Part shown: in pieces, positions 37,261-47,742 of the stretch | How the letters are laid out: the number at the start of each line of letters is the position of its first letter | Position numbering within the stretch: position 1 is the first letter of the stretch | NCBI GenBank assembly: GCA_023213235.1 | Contig: CP096137.1 | Coordinates: 1,499,587 to 1,563,586, forward strand | Length of the DNA stretch: 64,000 nt | Source: Elusimicrobiota bacterium | GTDB lineage: Bacteria > Elusimicrobiota > Elusimicrobia > UBA1565 > UBA9628 | Reading direction: 5' to 3' | The notes under the pieces: model-generated | The model's database searches: none | Seen by the model: only the letters and a program-made list of their open reading frames with translations | What the model was told of the DNA's origin: nothing | Program-made: the position numbers and the translations under genes

Positions 37261-38066
37261 ATGAAGATCCTGCTCGCCGCCCTCCTGCTGCTGCCCGCCG
37301 CCACCGTCCGCGCCGACGACGAGGAGCCGCCGGCGGAGGAGGAGCAGGCCGCCGAGCCGTCGGCGCCCTCGGCGCCGGCCCCGGGCTCGGCGCGGCGCGG
37401 CGGGCCCTCGTTCTCGGGCGCCAAGCCCGCGCCCAAGCGGACGGCGCCCGGGACGATCGACGCCGACGGGGCCGTCGGCGTCGGCGGGGCCGGGCTCGGA
37501 CGCGACGAGTCCAAGCCCGAAAAGGTCTACGACCGCACGCAGGGCCTGCCCGCCGGGGCGGCTTCCGCGGTCGGAGCGGCTCAGGCCGCGGCGGAGGCGC
37601 CGGTCGTCAAGACGACGGTCTATCAGTCGTGGAAGGACGTCCCGCCGTGGAAGGGGAACCGCTCGAAGTGGCTCGTCGATTTCGCGGGCGGCCCGGGCAC
37701 GGCGTTCTCCGTCGGCTTCAAGGCCGAGGGGGCCGACGGCACGTTCGCGTTCGTGGAGGACATCAACAGCACCGACGCCTGCTGGTACGCGGCCTGGATC
37801 TCCGCCAAGCCGGGGGCATACCGCTCGCCGAGGCCGGCGGCAATCCGCACAAGCCGTGCGGCATGCTCGAGACGCAGTGGACGGGCGGCCAGCTTCAGTG
37901 GAAGACGAAGGACCGCCGGGCGTGGGACTGCCCCTTGAAGGAAGGCGGACGCTACTATTTCAATTTCATGCTGAAGAAATGGGGCCCGAACCTCAACGGC
38001 CTCCACGCCTGCGTCGAGCACGTCACGCCGCAGGGGTCGTCGGCGCCGCACATCGTCCGGCAGTAG
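37261..38066 (+). CDS. Secreted acidic-leader protein, one frameshift
   Basis: About 268 residues after restoring one G near 37811. A signal peptide (MKILLAALLLLPAATVRA) is followed by an acidic Glu/Ala/Pro stretch and a Gly/Ser-rich linker. A beta-rich domain follows: WLVDFAGGPGTAFSVGFKAE, FVEDINSTDACWYAAWISAK and WTGGQLQWKTKDRRAW. Cys residues (DACWY, KPCGM, WDCPL, HACVE) could form two disulfides. It is likely periplasmic or surface exposed. I do not recognise the family. Confidence 0.6.
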
Positions 38067-38069
38067 CCG

Positions 38070-38624
38070 TCAGAACGGCGAGCCGGCGTCCTTGAGGAGC
38101 GGCAGCGCCGCGTCCTTGGCGGTGACGACCGCCTCGGCGGCGGAGACGGGCCAGGAGATGCCGAGCGCGGGGTCGTTCCAGCGGATGCCGGCGTCGACCT
38201 CCTTGCTCCAGTAGCCGGTGACCTTGTAGGTCACGTCGGCCGAGTCCGAGAGCGCGCAGAAGCCGTGCGCGAAGCCCGCGGGGACCCAGAACATGCGGTT
38301 GCCCGCGTCGTCGAGCTCGATCGAGGCCGATTTGCCGTAGGTCGGCGAGGCGCGGCGCAGGTCGACGACCGCGTCGAAGACGCGCCCGCGGGAGCAGCGC
38401 ACGAGCTTGCCGACGGCCTTCGGGGGAACCTGATAGTGGAGCCCGCGCACGACGCCTTTGCGCGAGCGCGAGAGGTTGTCCTGGACGAGGGGCGGCAGGC
38501 CGGCCTTCGCCCAGTCGTCGGCGCGGAACGCCTCGAAGAAGTATCCGCGCTCGTCGGGGAAAAAGGGCCCCTCGACGAGGAGCAGTCCGTCGAGGCCGCC
38601 GTAGGGCTTGAAGGTGAGCGCCAT
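38070..38624 (-). CDS. rfbC: dTDP-4-dehydrorhamnose 3,5-epimerase
   Basis: 184 residues, the usual length. It has the cupin pattern of RmlC: FFPDERGYFFEAFRADDW, VVRGLHYQVPPKAVGKLVRC with the catalytic His, VDLRRASPTYGK and FWVPAGFAHGFCALSD. The active Tyr lies in YKVTGYWSKEVDAGIRWNDP. It epimerises C3 and C5 of dTDP-4-keto-6-deoxyglucose for L-rhamnose in surface sugars. TAGAAT (38636-38631) lies six bases before the ATG, and its TAG is also the stop codon of the upstream kinase gene. The other rml genes are not in the window. Confidence 0.93.
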   Translation of the reverse strand: MALTFKPYGGLDGLLLVEGPFFPDERGYFFEAFRADDWAKAGLPPLVQDNLSRSRKGVVRGLHYQVPPKAVGKLVRCSRGRVFDAVVDLRRASPTYGKSASIELDDAGNRMFWVPAGFAHGFCALSDSADVTYKVTGYWSKEVDAGIRWNDPALGISWPVSAAEAVVTAKDAALPLLKDAGSPF

Positions 38625-38633
38625 GCGGCGATT

Positions 38634-39869
38634 CTACCGCTTGGGGAGCGTGAAGTAAAAGGCCGCGCCGGCCCCGACCTTGCCGTCGGCCCAGACGCGG
38701 CCGCCGTGGCGCTTGACGATGCGCCCGACGATGGCCAGCCCGATGCCGCTGCCCGGGAACTCGGTCTTGCCGTGCAGGCGGGAGAACGGCGTGAACAGGC
38801 GGCCCCCGAAGGCCGAGTCGAAGCCGGCGCCGTCGTCGCGCACGAAATACGCCGTCTCGCCGTCCGCCTGCGTCGTCCCGAACTCGACGCGCGCCTTCGG
38901 ACGCCCGGCCGTGTACTTCCACGCGTTTTCGAGCAGGTTGCGCAGGACGACCTGGATGAGGCGCGGATCCGCCCAGGCCGCGACGCCCGGGGCGACGACG
39001 AGCTCGACGTCGCGCGCGGGCTGGGCCTCGCGCAAGGACGCGGCGATGCCGCGGACGAGGACCGACAGGTCGACGCGCTCCGGGTGCACGGCGATGCGCG
39101 CGATCTGGGAGAGCTCGAGGATCGCCTCGATGAGCTCGCCCATGCCGCGGGCGGCGGCGCCCATGCGCCGCAGGAGGCCGGCGTCCTCGGCGTCGAGCTT
39201 GGGGGCGCAGCGCTCGAGGATGATCGAGCTGAAGCCGTCGATGGCGCGCACCGGGGCGCGCAGGTCGTGGGCGACCGAGTAGCTGAAGGTCTCGAGCTCG
39301 CGGTACGCCGCGGCGAGCGCGGCGTTCTTCTCCGCCAGTTCGGCGCGGGCGGCGTCGAGCTCGGCGACCTTTCCCTCGAGCTCCGCGGTCCGCAGGTCGA
39401 GCTCGCGGCCCTGGTCCCGGCCCTTCTGCTCGAGACGCGCGAGCGCGGTGACGTCCTCGACCCGGTGGAGAATCCAGGCGACGTTCCCGTCCTCGCCGAG
39501 GACGGGGATGTTGAGCGGCCGCCACCAGCGCTCCTCGAAGCGGCCGCCCTCGGAGCCCGGGCGGCGGACGTCGTACTTCTGGTCGGCCATCGCCTCGGGG
39601 CGGCGCGTCTTGAGCACCCGCTCGAGCGAGGCGCGCAGCTTGGCGACGCCGTCGGCTTTCGGGTCGTCGGGATTGTCGGGGAACACGTCGAAGACGTCGC
39701 GGCCGACGATCTCCTTGCGCCGCGTCATCGACGCGACCAGGTACGCGTCGCTGGCGGCGGCGATCGTGAAGTCCGGAGCCAGGACGAGGTAGAGCTCCGG
39801 GGTGCTCTCGAACAGGAGCCGGAAATCGGGCGCCGGGACGCCTTCTTCTTTTCGTCGCGTGGCCGTCAT
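38634..39869 (-). CDS. PAS-domain sensor histidine kinase
   Basis: 411 residues, no membrane segment. A PAS domain (about 15-150, FRLLFESTPELYLVLAPDF to WILHRVEDVTAL) is followed by a coiled coil (about 155-205). The HisKA box is SYSVAHDLRAPVRAIDGFSS and the HATPase has NLLENAWKYT, DDGAGFD and GSGIGLAIV. This layout resembles phytochrome-like soluble kinases. TAGCTT lies seven bases before the ATG. It is divergent from the response regulator at 39906 and probably its partner. The longer open frame upstream on this strand is a shadow of the next genes. Confidence 0.9.
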   Translation of the reverse strand: MTATRRKEEGVPAPDFRLLFESTPELYLVLAPDFTIAAASDAYLVASMTRRKEIVGRDVFDVFPDNPDDPKADGVAKLRASLERVLKTRRPEAMADQKYDVRRPGSEGGRFEERWWRPLNIPVLGEDGNVAWILHRVEDVTALARLEQKGRDQGRELDLRTAELEGKVAELDAARAELAEKNAALAAAYRELETFSYSVAHDLRAPVRAIDGFSSIILERCAPKLDAEDAGLLRRMGAAARGMGELIEAILELSQIARIAVHPERVDLSVLVRGIAASLREAQPARDVELVVAPGVAAWADPRLIQVVLRNLLENAWKYTAGRPKARVEFGTTQADGETAYFVRDDGAGFDSAFGGRLFTPFSRLHGKTEFPGSGIGLAIVGRIVKRHGGRVWADGKVGAGAAFYFTLPKR

Positions 39870-39905
39870 CGGCTGGAAGCTAGCATATCTCGTATAATCC
39901 AGCCC

Positions 39906-40604
39906 ATGGCGGCCAGGTGTAGAATCCTGCTGGTGGACGACGAGGCGGACAACCGCCGCGTCTACGGCGACGTCCTCGAGGCGGAGGGCTACGCGGTCAA
40001 GCGCGCGTCGAACGGGAAGGAAGCGTTCGAGGCGGCGCTCGAGTCCGCGCCCGACCTCGTGCTCTCCGACGTGTCGATGCCCGGCGGCGACGGGCTCACC
40101 TTGCTCGCGAAGCTGCGCGCCGACAAGCGCACGGCGCGCGTGCCCGTCGTGCTGATGTCGGGCGTGCATCGCGGCGCCGAGGACCAGGCCGACGGCCTCG
40201 ACCGCGGCGCCGACGACTACCTGCCCAAGCCCGTCACGCCGGCCCTCATCCGCGCGAAGATCGCGGCCGTCCTGCGCCGCTACGGCGCGCCCGAGGAGCT
40301 CGGCGAGCAGCTCAAGGCCCAGGGCCTGGTCATCGACGTCGCCGCGCGCACGGTCAAGGTCGGCGGCAAGCGCGTCGCGCTGACGCGCAAGGAGTTCGAC
40401 CTGCTGACGACGTTCCTGCGCAAGCCGGGGCGCGTGCTCTCCGCGCCGTACCTGCTCGAGACGGTCTGGGGCTACGACCCCGCCGACTACTCCGACCCGC
40501 ACACGATCGGCGTGCACGTCTCGACCCTGCGCCGCAAGATCGGCGCGAAGATCGCCGAGCGCATCGTCGCGGTGCCGGGCCTCGGCTACCGCTTCGACGC
40601 CTAG
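39906..40604 (+). CDS. OmpR-family response regulator
   Basis: 232 residues, intact. The receiver has VDDE (residues 10-13), Asp55 (LVLSDVSMPG), Ser in LMSG and Lys in LPKPVT. The winged helix has LTRKEFDLLTTFLRKPGRVL, LLETVWGYDP, HTIGVHVSTLRRKIG and VPGLGYRF. TATAAT lies seven bases before the ATG (leaderless). The stop overlaps the convergent kinase gene at 40601 by four bases. Two kinases flank it (38634 and 40601), so either could be the cognate partner. Confidence 0.93.
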   Translation: MAARCRILLVDDEADNRRVYGDVLEAEGYAVKRASNGKEAFEAALESAPDLVLSDVSMPGGDGLTLLAKLRADKRTARVPVVLMSGVHRGAEDQADGLDRGADDYLPKPVTPALIRAKIAAVLRRYGAPEELGEQLKAQGLVIDVAARTVKVGGKRVALTRKEFDLLTTFLRKPGRVLSAPYLLETVWGYDPADYSDPHTIGVHVSTLRRKIGAKIAERIVAVPGLGYRFDA

Positions 40605-42091
40605 TCGAACAGCTCTTCGGCGGGCCCTTTCCAGGCGGGCAGGACGAAGGAGAAGCGCGAGCCCTTCCCGGGCGCCCCGTCGATCTCGAGCGCGACGCCG
40701 TGCGCGTCGAGGATGCGCTTGACGACCGTCAGCCCCACGCCGAAGCCGCTGGCGGCCTGGCGGCCCTCCTCGGTGCGGTGCCCGACGAGGATCGCCTCGC
40801 GGTCGGCCGCGTCGACGCCGATGCCGGTGTCGGCGACGTACACGCGCAGGCGGCCGTCGGGCTCGACCGACGCGCCGGCGCGCACCGCGCCGCCCTCCGG
40901 GGTGTACTTGACCGCGTTGCCGAGGAGATTGGTCACGACGACGCTGAGGGCCTGCGGGTCGGCGTGCGCGGCGGGAAGATCGGCCCGCAGCTCGAGCGTG
41001 AAGCGCAGGCCCTTGCGCTCGTGCAGCGGGCGCAGCGCGCGCTCGCCGTCGGAGAGCAGGCGCGCGAGGTCGGCGCGGCCGGGGCGCACCGTGAACTTCC
41101 CGGACTCGAGCAGGCCGAGGTCGAGCAGGCTGCGCACGGCCAGCGACAGCGCTCGCAGGTTCGCCTCGACGATCGCGTAGTACTCCTCGCGCTTGCCCGC
41201 CGGCGGCGCCGTCTCGGTCTGGCGCAGCAGGTTGACCGTCGTGCCGAGCACCGAGAGGGAGTTGTTGAACTCGTGGCTGGCCATCGAGACGAGGCTGCCC
41301 TTCAGACGCCCGAGCTCCGTCTCGCGCTCGAACTGCGCGTTCAGGCGCCGGGCCATGTCGCCCATCGTCGCGTGCAGCTCCGAGATCTCCGCGCCGGCTC
41401 CCGGCGGCGGCTCGGCGGGCCAGGGCCGGCCGAGCCCCCAGTCGAGCGCGCGGCGGCGCAGCTCGGCGACGGGGCCGATCAGCGCGCGGGACAGCAGCCA
41501 CGCGACGAAGGCGGCGGCGGCGGCGCCGGCGAGCAGGATCAGGCGCAGGGCGGAGCGAGCGGCGCGCTCGGCGTCGAGGCGGCGCTCGCGCAGGTCCGCG
41601 ACGTTGACGTCCTTGAGCTCGTTGAGCGCCTCGACGACGGCGTCGAGCTCGCGCGCGCGCCGCGCGGCCGCTGCGGCCTCGTCGGGGGAGAGGCGGCCGG
41701 CGCGCCGCCGCGAGATCCAAGGGCTGCGCTCGGCGAGGTAGGCGGTCAGGCGGCGGTCGGCCTCGGCGGTCGTCGCGAGGTCGCGCTCGTCGGAGGCCGC
41801 GGCCTCGAGCTCGCGCAGCAGCCCGCGGACCTGCTCGAGCGCCTCGTCGCGGCGGGCGAGCCAGGAGGGCTGGCCCGACAGCAGGAACTGGTCGCCGCTC
41901 TGGTCGACGCGCCGCAGCTGGTCGCGCAGGCGGGGCAGGGAGGACAGCACCGTCAGGCCCTGGTGGAAGCCGCTCTCCAGGCGCGCGTGGGCGCGGTTCT
42001 GCCGCCAGTACGCGGCGCTGAATCCGAGGGAGTAGAGCCAGACGAGCCCCGTCAGGAGCAGCAGCTGGGTGCGGAGGTTCGGCGTCCTCAC
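40601..42091 (-). CDS. Membrane sensor histidine kinase with helical periplasmic domain and HAMP
   Basis: 496 residues from a GTG overlapping the previous stop. Two membrane helices (LLLLTGLVWLYSLGFSAAYW and LILLAGAAAAAFVAWLLSRA) bracket a four-helix periplasmic sensor of about 140 residues. HAMP (LSRALIGPVAELRRRALDWG) is followed by HisKA with MASHEFNNSLSVLGTTVNLL and HATPase with NLLGNAVKYTPEGG, DTGIGVD and GFGVGLTVV. The acceptor box has HEFNN rather than HELRT. It is the last gene of the trehalose cluster. Confidence 0.9.
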   Translation of the reverse strand: MRTPNLRTQLLLLTGLVWLYSLGFSAAYWRQNRAHARLESGFHQGLTVLSSLPRLRDQLRRVDQSGDQFLLSGQPSWLARRDEALEQVRGLLRELEAAASDERDLATTAEADRRLTAYLAERSPWISRRRAGRLSPDEAAAAARRARELDAVVEALNELKDVNVADLRERRLDAERAARSALRLILLAGAAAAAFVAWLLSRALIGPVAELRRRALDWGLGRPWPAEPPPGAGAEISELHATMGDMARRLNAQFERETELGRLKGSLVSMASHEFNNSLSVLGTTVNLLRQTETAPPAGKREEYYAIVEANLRALSLAVRSLLDLGLLESGKFTVRPGRADLARLLSDGERALRPLHERKGLRFTLELRADLPAAHADPQALSVVVTNLLGNAVKYTPEGGAVRAGASVEPDGRLRVYVADTGIGVDAADREAILVGHRTEEGRQAASGFGVGLTVVKRILDAHGVALEIDGAPGKGSRFSFVLPAWKGPAEELFD

Positions 42092-42978
42092 GGGCGCTTG
42101 GGCAGCGCGCGGGCTCGCGCCTCGAGGGCCGCCGCCTCCTTGGCCCGGCCGCGTCCGCGCAGCAGATGCGCGTAATGGCCCAGCGTCGCCGCGGATTCCG
42201 AGCGAGCCAGCGCCCTCTTATACAGGGTCTCGGCCTCGTCGGGCTTGCCGCGGGCCTCGAGCAGCAGAGCGAGGTCGTCCATGGCGCCGAGCGTCTCGGC
42301 GTGTCCCGGGCCGAGCACCTTCTCCTTCACGGCGAGCGCGCGCTGGTAGTAGGCCTCGGCCTCGGCGGTCTCGCCGCGCGCGTGGTGGTGCTGGGCGAGG
42401 TCGGTCAGGCGGTCGGCCGCGGCGCGGCTCTCCGCGCCGAAGGACTTCTCGGTGACCGCGAGCGCGCGCCGGTACGCCGCGGCCGCCTCCTCGTCGCGGC
42501 CGAGCGCGCGCTGCAGGCTCGCGAGCTCCGAGAGGCGCGCGGCGAGCTCGCCCTGGCGGCCCGGCTCCTTCTCCGCGGAGGCGAGCGCGCGCTTGAGCAG
42601 GCGCCCGGCCTCGGCCTCCTTGCCCGTCGCCGCGCAGGCCTCGGCCAGGTAGGCGACGGCCGCGGCGGTCTCCGGCGCGTCCGGCCCGCGGGTCTTCTCG
42701 AGAATCGGCAGCGCGCGGCGGTACAGCGCCTCGGCCTTCGCCGGGGAACCCTGGGCCATGCGCAGGTCCCCGAGCGCGTTCAGCGAACCCGCCAGCCGTT
42801 CGTCGGAGGCCCCGAAGGACTCGGCGCGCGCGAGCGCCGAGGCGAGCAGCGCTTCGGCCTCGGCGAGGCGTCCGCGGCTCATCGCGCGCGTGCCGAGCGC
42901 CGCGTCGCGGCGCCATTCGGAGGCGCCCGGCGCCGCGCAGGCGCTGGACAGGAGGCAGAGGAACAGGAGCCGTCGCAC
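42088..42978 (-). CDS. TPR lipoprotein
   Basis: 296 residues from GTG at 42978, chosen because TATCAT lies six bases upstream and the lipobox follows directly (LLFLCLLSSAC). At least six tetratricopeptide repeats are visible, with the kinesin-light-chain style EAEALYRRALPILEKTRGPD and EAEAYYQRALAVKEKVLGPG. It is probably a periplasmic scaffold. The frame is open further upstream, but that part lacks a promoter. It overlaps the kinase gene and lies 17 bases after otsA. Confidence 0.85.
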   Translation of the reverse strand: MRRLLFLCLLSSACAAPGASEWRRDAALGTRAMSRGRLAEAEALLASALARAESFGASDERLAGSLNALGDLRMAQGSPAKAEALYRRALPILEKTRGPDAPETAAAVAYLAEACAATGKEAEAGRLLKRALASAEKEPGRQGELAARLSELASLQRALGRDEEAAAAYRRALAVTEKSFGAESRAAADRLTDLAQHHHARGETAEAEAYYQRALAVKEKVLGPGHAETLGAMDDLALLLEARGKPDEAETLYKRALARSESAATLGHYAHLLRGRGRAKEAAALEARARALPKRP

Positions 42979-42995
42979 GGCCTCATGATAGCGTT

Positions 42996-44659
42996 TCAGG
43001 CGCGGACGGGGAAGCGCACGGCGGCCAGCTCGGAGATGAGCTCGGCCGCCCAACGGTAGACGTTGCGTTCGCGCACCTGCCGGCGCAGGCGCTGCATGCG
43101 CTCGGAGCGCCCGGCGGGGGCATGGCGAGCGCCGTCTTGATCGCGGCGGCGACGCCGTCGGCGTCGTACGGGTTGACGATGAGCGCGTCGCGCAGCTCCC
43201 GGGCCGCGCCCGTGAACCGGCTCAGCACGAGGACGCCGCCCCCGTCGGCGCGCGCGGCGCAGAACTCCTTGGCGACGAGGTTCATGCCGTCGTGCAGGGA
43301 CGTGACGAGCATGACGTCGGCGGCGAGGAAGTACGGGAGAATCTCCGCCTGGGTGTGGTGGCGCGCCAGCAGCGCGATCGCCGGCGCGCCGCCGCCGAAG
43401 CGGGCGTTGACGCGGGCCGCCTCGGCGGTCACGGCGGCCGTGAAGTCCCGGTAGCCGGCCAGCGCCTCGCGCGACGGCGCTCCGATCTGGAACAGGGTGA
43501 AGCGCCCGCGCAGCTCAGGAGAGGTCTCGAGCAGGCGCTCGACGGCCCGGAAGCGCTCGATGATGCCCTTCGTGTAGTCGAGCCGGTCGACGCCGACCGC
43601 GATGAACTCCGGGGCGATCCCCGCGGCCTTGAGAACGCGCGCGCGCGCGGCGCGGGCGTCGGCCTCGGTCGCCTCCGGCCCCTCCGGGAGCGCCACGCTG
43701 ATCGGGAACGGGCGCACGAGGGTCTCCCGGTCGCCGCGCTTGACGGAGAAGCGCGCGCGGTTGACGCGCGACTCGAGCAGGCGGTCGACGCTGTCGAGGA
43801 AGTTGTTGCAGATGTGCTGGGTGTGGAACCCCGCCACGTCGGCGCCGAGCATGCCCTCGAGCAGGTCCTTGGCCCACGGGCAGATCGCGAAGGCCTCGGG
43901 GTTCGGCCACGGGATGTGCCAGAAGATCGCCACGCGCGCGTCGGGCCGGCGCTCCTTGATGAGCTTGGGCAGGAGGGCGAAATGATAGTCCTGGACGAGC
44001 ACGCACGGCTCCTCTTGGGACCCTATTTCATCTAGAACGGCGTCCGCGAACTTCTCGTTGACGCTCTTGTAGAACGCCCAGTCCGAGGGGCGGAACTCGG
44101 GGCGCACGTGCGCGATGTGGCACAGCGGCCACAGGCCCTCGTTGGAGAAGCCCGAGTAGTGCCCCGCGACCTCGTCGTCGCCGAGCCAGACGCGCCGCAG
44201 CGAGTACTGCGGCAGGTCGGGCGGCACGCGCAGGCGGCCGCGCTCGTCGGCCGTCTCCCGGTCGCGGTCGCCGTCGCCGTGCGCGATCCACGTCCCGCCG
44301 CAGGCCCGCAGCAGCGGCTCGAGGCCGGTCACGAGGCCGCTGGCGGGCGTCACCCACTCGGTGCGCAGGCCGCGCGCGACGTGCCGGTAGGGCTCTCGGT
44401 TGGACACGACGACGAGCGGCCGGCCCGACAGCTTTACGCGCACGTGCTCGCGCAGCCGTTCCGGCGTCCACAGCGAGTCCCCGTGCTCGCGCAGGCGCGC
44501 CTCGAGCTCGGCGGACTCCTTGGCGCGCTCGAGCTCGCGCGCCAGCGCCGCGTTGCGCGCGAGCAGGCGGTCCGTCTGTCGGCGCAGGACCAGCCGCGCC
44601 GCGAGCGCGGCGGCGAGCAAGGTCGCGGCGGTCACGAAGACGGCCTGGTAGTCGGTCAT
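42996..44659 (-). CDS. otsA: Trehalose-6-phosphate synthase with N-terminal membrane anchor, one frameshift
   Basis: About 554 residues. After a helix (VFVTAATLLAAALAARLVL) and a coiled coil comes a GT20 domain: LVVVSNREPY, TWIAHGDGDR, VQDYHFALLPKLIKERRPDA, IFWHIPWPNPEAF and VGVDRLDYTKGIIERFRAVE. The donor site is VTSLHDGMNLVAKEF. One C is missing near 43119. After repair the end is QVRERNVYRWAAELISELAA, as in the family. It joins UDP-glucose and glucose-6-phosphate. The anchor is unusual for OtsA. No phosphatase (OtsB) lies nearby; treS is one base upstream. Confidence 0.92.
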
Positions 44660-44660
44660 G

Positions 44661-46280
<1,620 letters not shown>

Positions 46281-46396
46281 CGTGCACCCGTAGTTTAACC
46301 CCGCGCGGGCCCCGGAAACAGGGGAGCGCGCCAGATTTGGACAAGATTTGATCGTGTCTTGGGGACCTGTTTGACGTCGAATGTTACTCTGGCGTC

Positions 46397-46860
46397 ATGG
46401 CCAACAAACCGACGTTCGTCGCAGCGCTGCTCGCTTCGCTCGTGTGTCTCGCCGCCCCCGTCCGGGCGGAGGATCCCAAGGAAATCGGAGTGGGCGTGAT
46501 CGCCGGCGACCCGACCGGCGGCACCGCCAAGCTCTGGCTCGACCGCTCGGTCGCGCTCGACTTCGGCGTGGGCTTCAGCGGAGACGTCGCCTTCTGGGCC
46601 GACGCGCTCTACCATCTGGACGGCCTCCTGCCTCAGCCGAACGAGGGGCGCCTGCTGCCTTATCTCGGCGCGGGTCCGCGCATCGAGTCGGGGAACGACG
46701 CCGAATTCGGCGTGCGCACGATCGCCGGGCTGTCCTGGCGCCTGACCAAGCAGCCGCTCGAGTTCTTCGCAGAGGCGGGACCGGTGTTCCGCGTCACGCA
46801 GGGGGCGGGGTGGGCGTGGACGGCGGCGTCGGCGTGCGGCTGTACCTGGGCTCGCGATAA
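46397..46860 (+). CDS. Small outer-membrane beta-barrel-like protein, one frameshift
   Basis: About 154 residues after adding one G near 46806. A signal peptide (FVAALLASLVCLAAPVRA) is followed by strands typical of a small barrel: EIGVGVIAGDPTGGTAKLWL, ALDFGVGFSGDVAFWADALY, LLPYLGAGPRIESG and FFAEAGPVFRVTQGGGVGVD, ending VRLYLGSR. TACTCT lies six bases before the ATG. It is transcribed alone; the 46281-46396 gap before it holds its promoter and nothing else I can name. Confidence 0.65.
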
Positions 46861-46869
46861 GCGGCGATT

Positions 46870-47520
46870 TCACGGGTCCTTTGACTTGAAAGGATTCTTG
46901 ACCAGCCACACGCCGGCAAATGTCGCGTAGTCGACGAACGGCATCTTGTCCCGGGGCGTGTCATCGGACAATACGGGCAGCGCTTTCCTGAAAAGAGCGT
47001 AGCGTTCGATGATCGCTGCGGCGCTCGGAATCGTCGTCCGGCCTGATACTGTGCGCAGCCAATCCCGTATAGTCCTGATTATCCGATCGGGATCGTTGGC
47101 ATGAGGGCAGGGGTCCTGCCCGGCGATGTCCGAGATGAACTGCTGGAACCGAAATGCCTCGGTATCTAAGACGATGCATTTCTTATCCGCCCATCGGTCT
47201 TCGCCGGAATGGCGAAGCCCTAGATCGATGCCGAGTTCCAAGGGCATATTGAACCTTGGAAGTCCGCTCTTCTTATCCAATTCTGTGCGTGAGATGTCAT
47301 GGATCGAATAGCGGCATGATTTGAGCAGGCGAATTATCTTGTGCAGGCGAGGTTCGCCGCCATCCGAATCTTCCAGTGAGCAATGCGGCACGAAGCCGCA
47401 ATCGGCGACAGCGAAAATCGCGGCGTCGAACAGGGGCTGATAGGCTTCATCAAAGGGGCAATTGATGAAAACACCGTCGCTATACGTCGGGGAGTGTGCC
47501 GGCTGCGCCGAATCCGGCAT
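46870..47520 (-). CDS. TIR/deoxyribosyltransferase-like protein, candidate effector
   Basis: 216 residues. The N-terminal half has the signature FINCPFDEAYQPLFDAAIFA, CRYSIHDISRTELD and PRFNMPLELGIDLG. The Glu in ELG occupies the place of the catalytic Glu in the EIG motif of nucleoside deoxyribosyltransferase and related TIR/SLOG folds (inference). The C-terminus is helical (RIIRTIRDWLRTVSG). Less GC-rich than its neighbours. It follows a 58-residue gene by five bases, forming a two-gene cassette. A nucleotide- or NAD-degrading defence or toxin role is possible but unproven. Confidence 0.6.
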   Translation of the reverse strand: MPDSAQPAHSPTYSDGVFINCPFDEAYQPLFDAAIFAVADCGFVPHCSLEDSDGGEPRLHKIIRLLKSCRYSIHDISRTELDKKSGLPRFNMPLELGIDLGLRHSGEDRWADKKCIVLDTEAFRFQQFISDIAGQDPCPHANDPDRIIRTIRDWLRTVSGRTTIPSAAAIIERYALFRKALPVLSDDTPRDKMPFVDYATFAGVWLVKNPFKSKDP

Positions 47521-47525
47521 GGGGC

Positions 47526-47702
47526 CTAGGCGGCCTGAAGGATTTTATTCCGGATGGCGATTTCGGAGGCAGACGCCGACTTCAGCAGCTGCTGGTTGTA
47601 GGCGTCAACCCTCTTCTCGATGTCGCGCAGGGAAAGGGTGCCGCCTTTGCGGGCGATCACGATGACCTTTCTCTTCAGCTTCTTTTTCGCTTTAGTCGCC
47701 AT
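47526..47702 (-). CDS. Small basic protein, first gene of the two-gene cassette
   Basis: 58 residues, Lys-rich at the start (MATKAKKKLKRKVIVIARKG) and then one helix (LRDIEKRVDAYNQQLLKSAS). In the raw frame it appears fused to KamA, but the KamA end is restored in another frame. TACACT lies six bases before this ATG, so it is a separate leaderless gene. It may be the partner (antitoxin or adaptor) of the following protein. Confidence 0.65.
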   Translation of the reverse strand: MATKAKKKLKRKVIVIARKGGTLSLRDIEKRVDAYNQQLLKSASASEIAIRNKILQAA

Positions 47703-47742
47703 ACTAGAAGTGTAGACGGATACTGTTTCACTCGCAAGGGCC

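Noticed and set aside
46281..46396. TTGACG at 46371 as a -35 box for the 46397 gene
   Set aside because: It lies only eight bases from the TACTCT box, too close for a sigma-70-type promoter.
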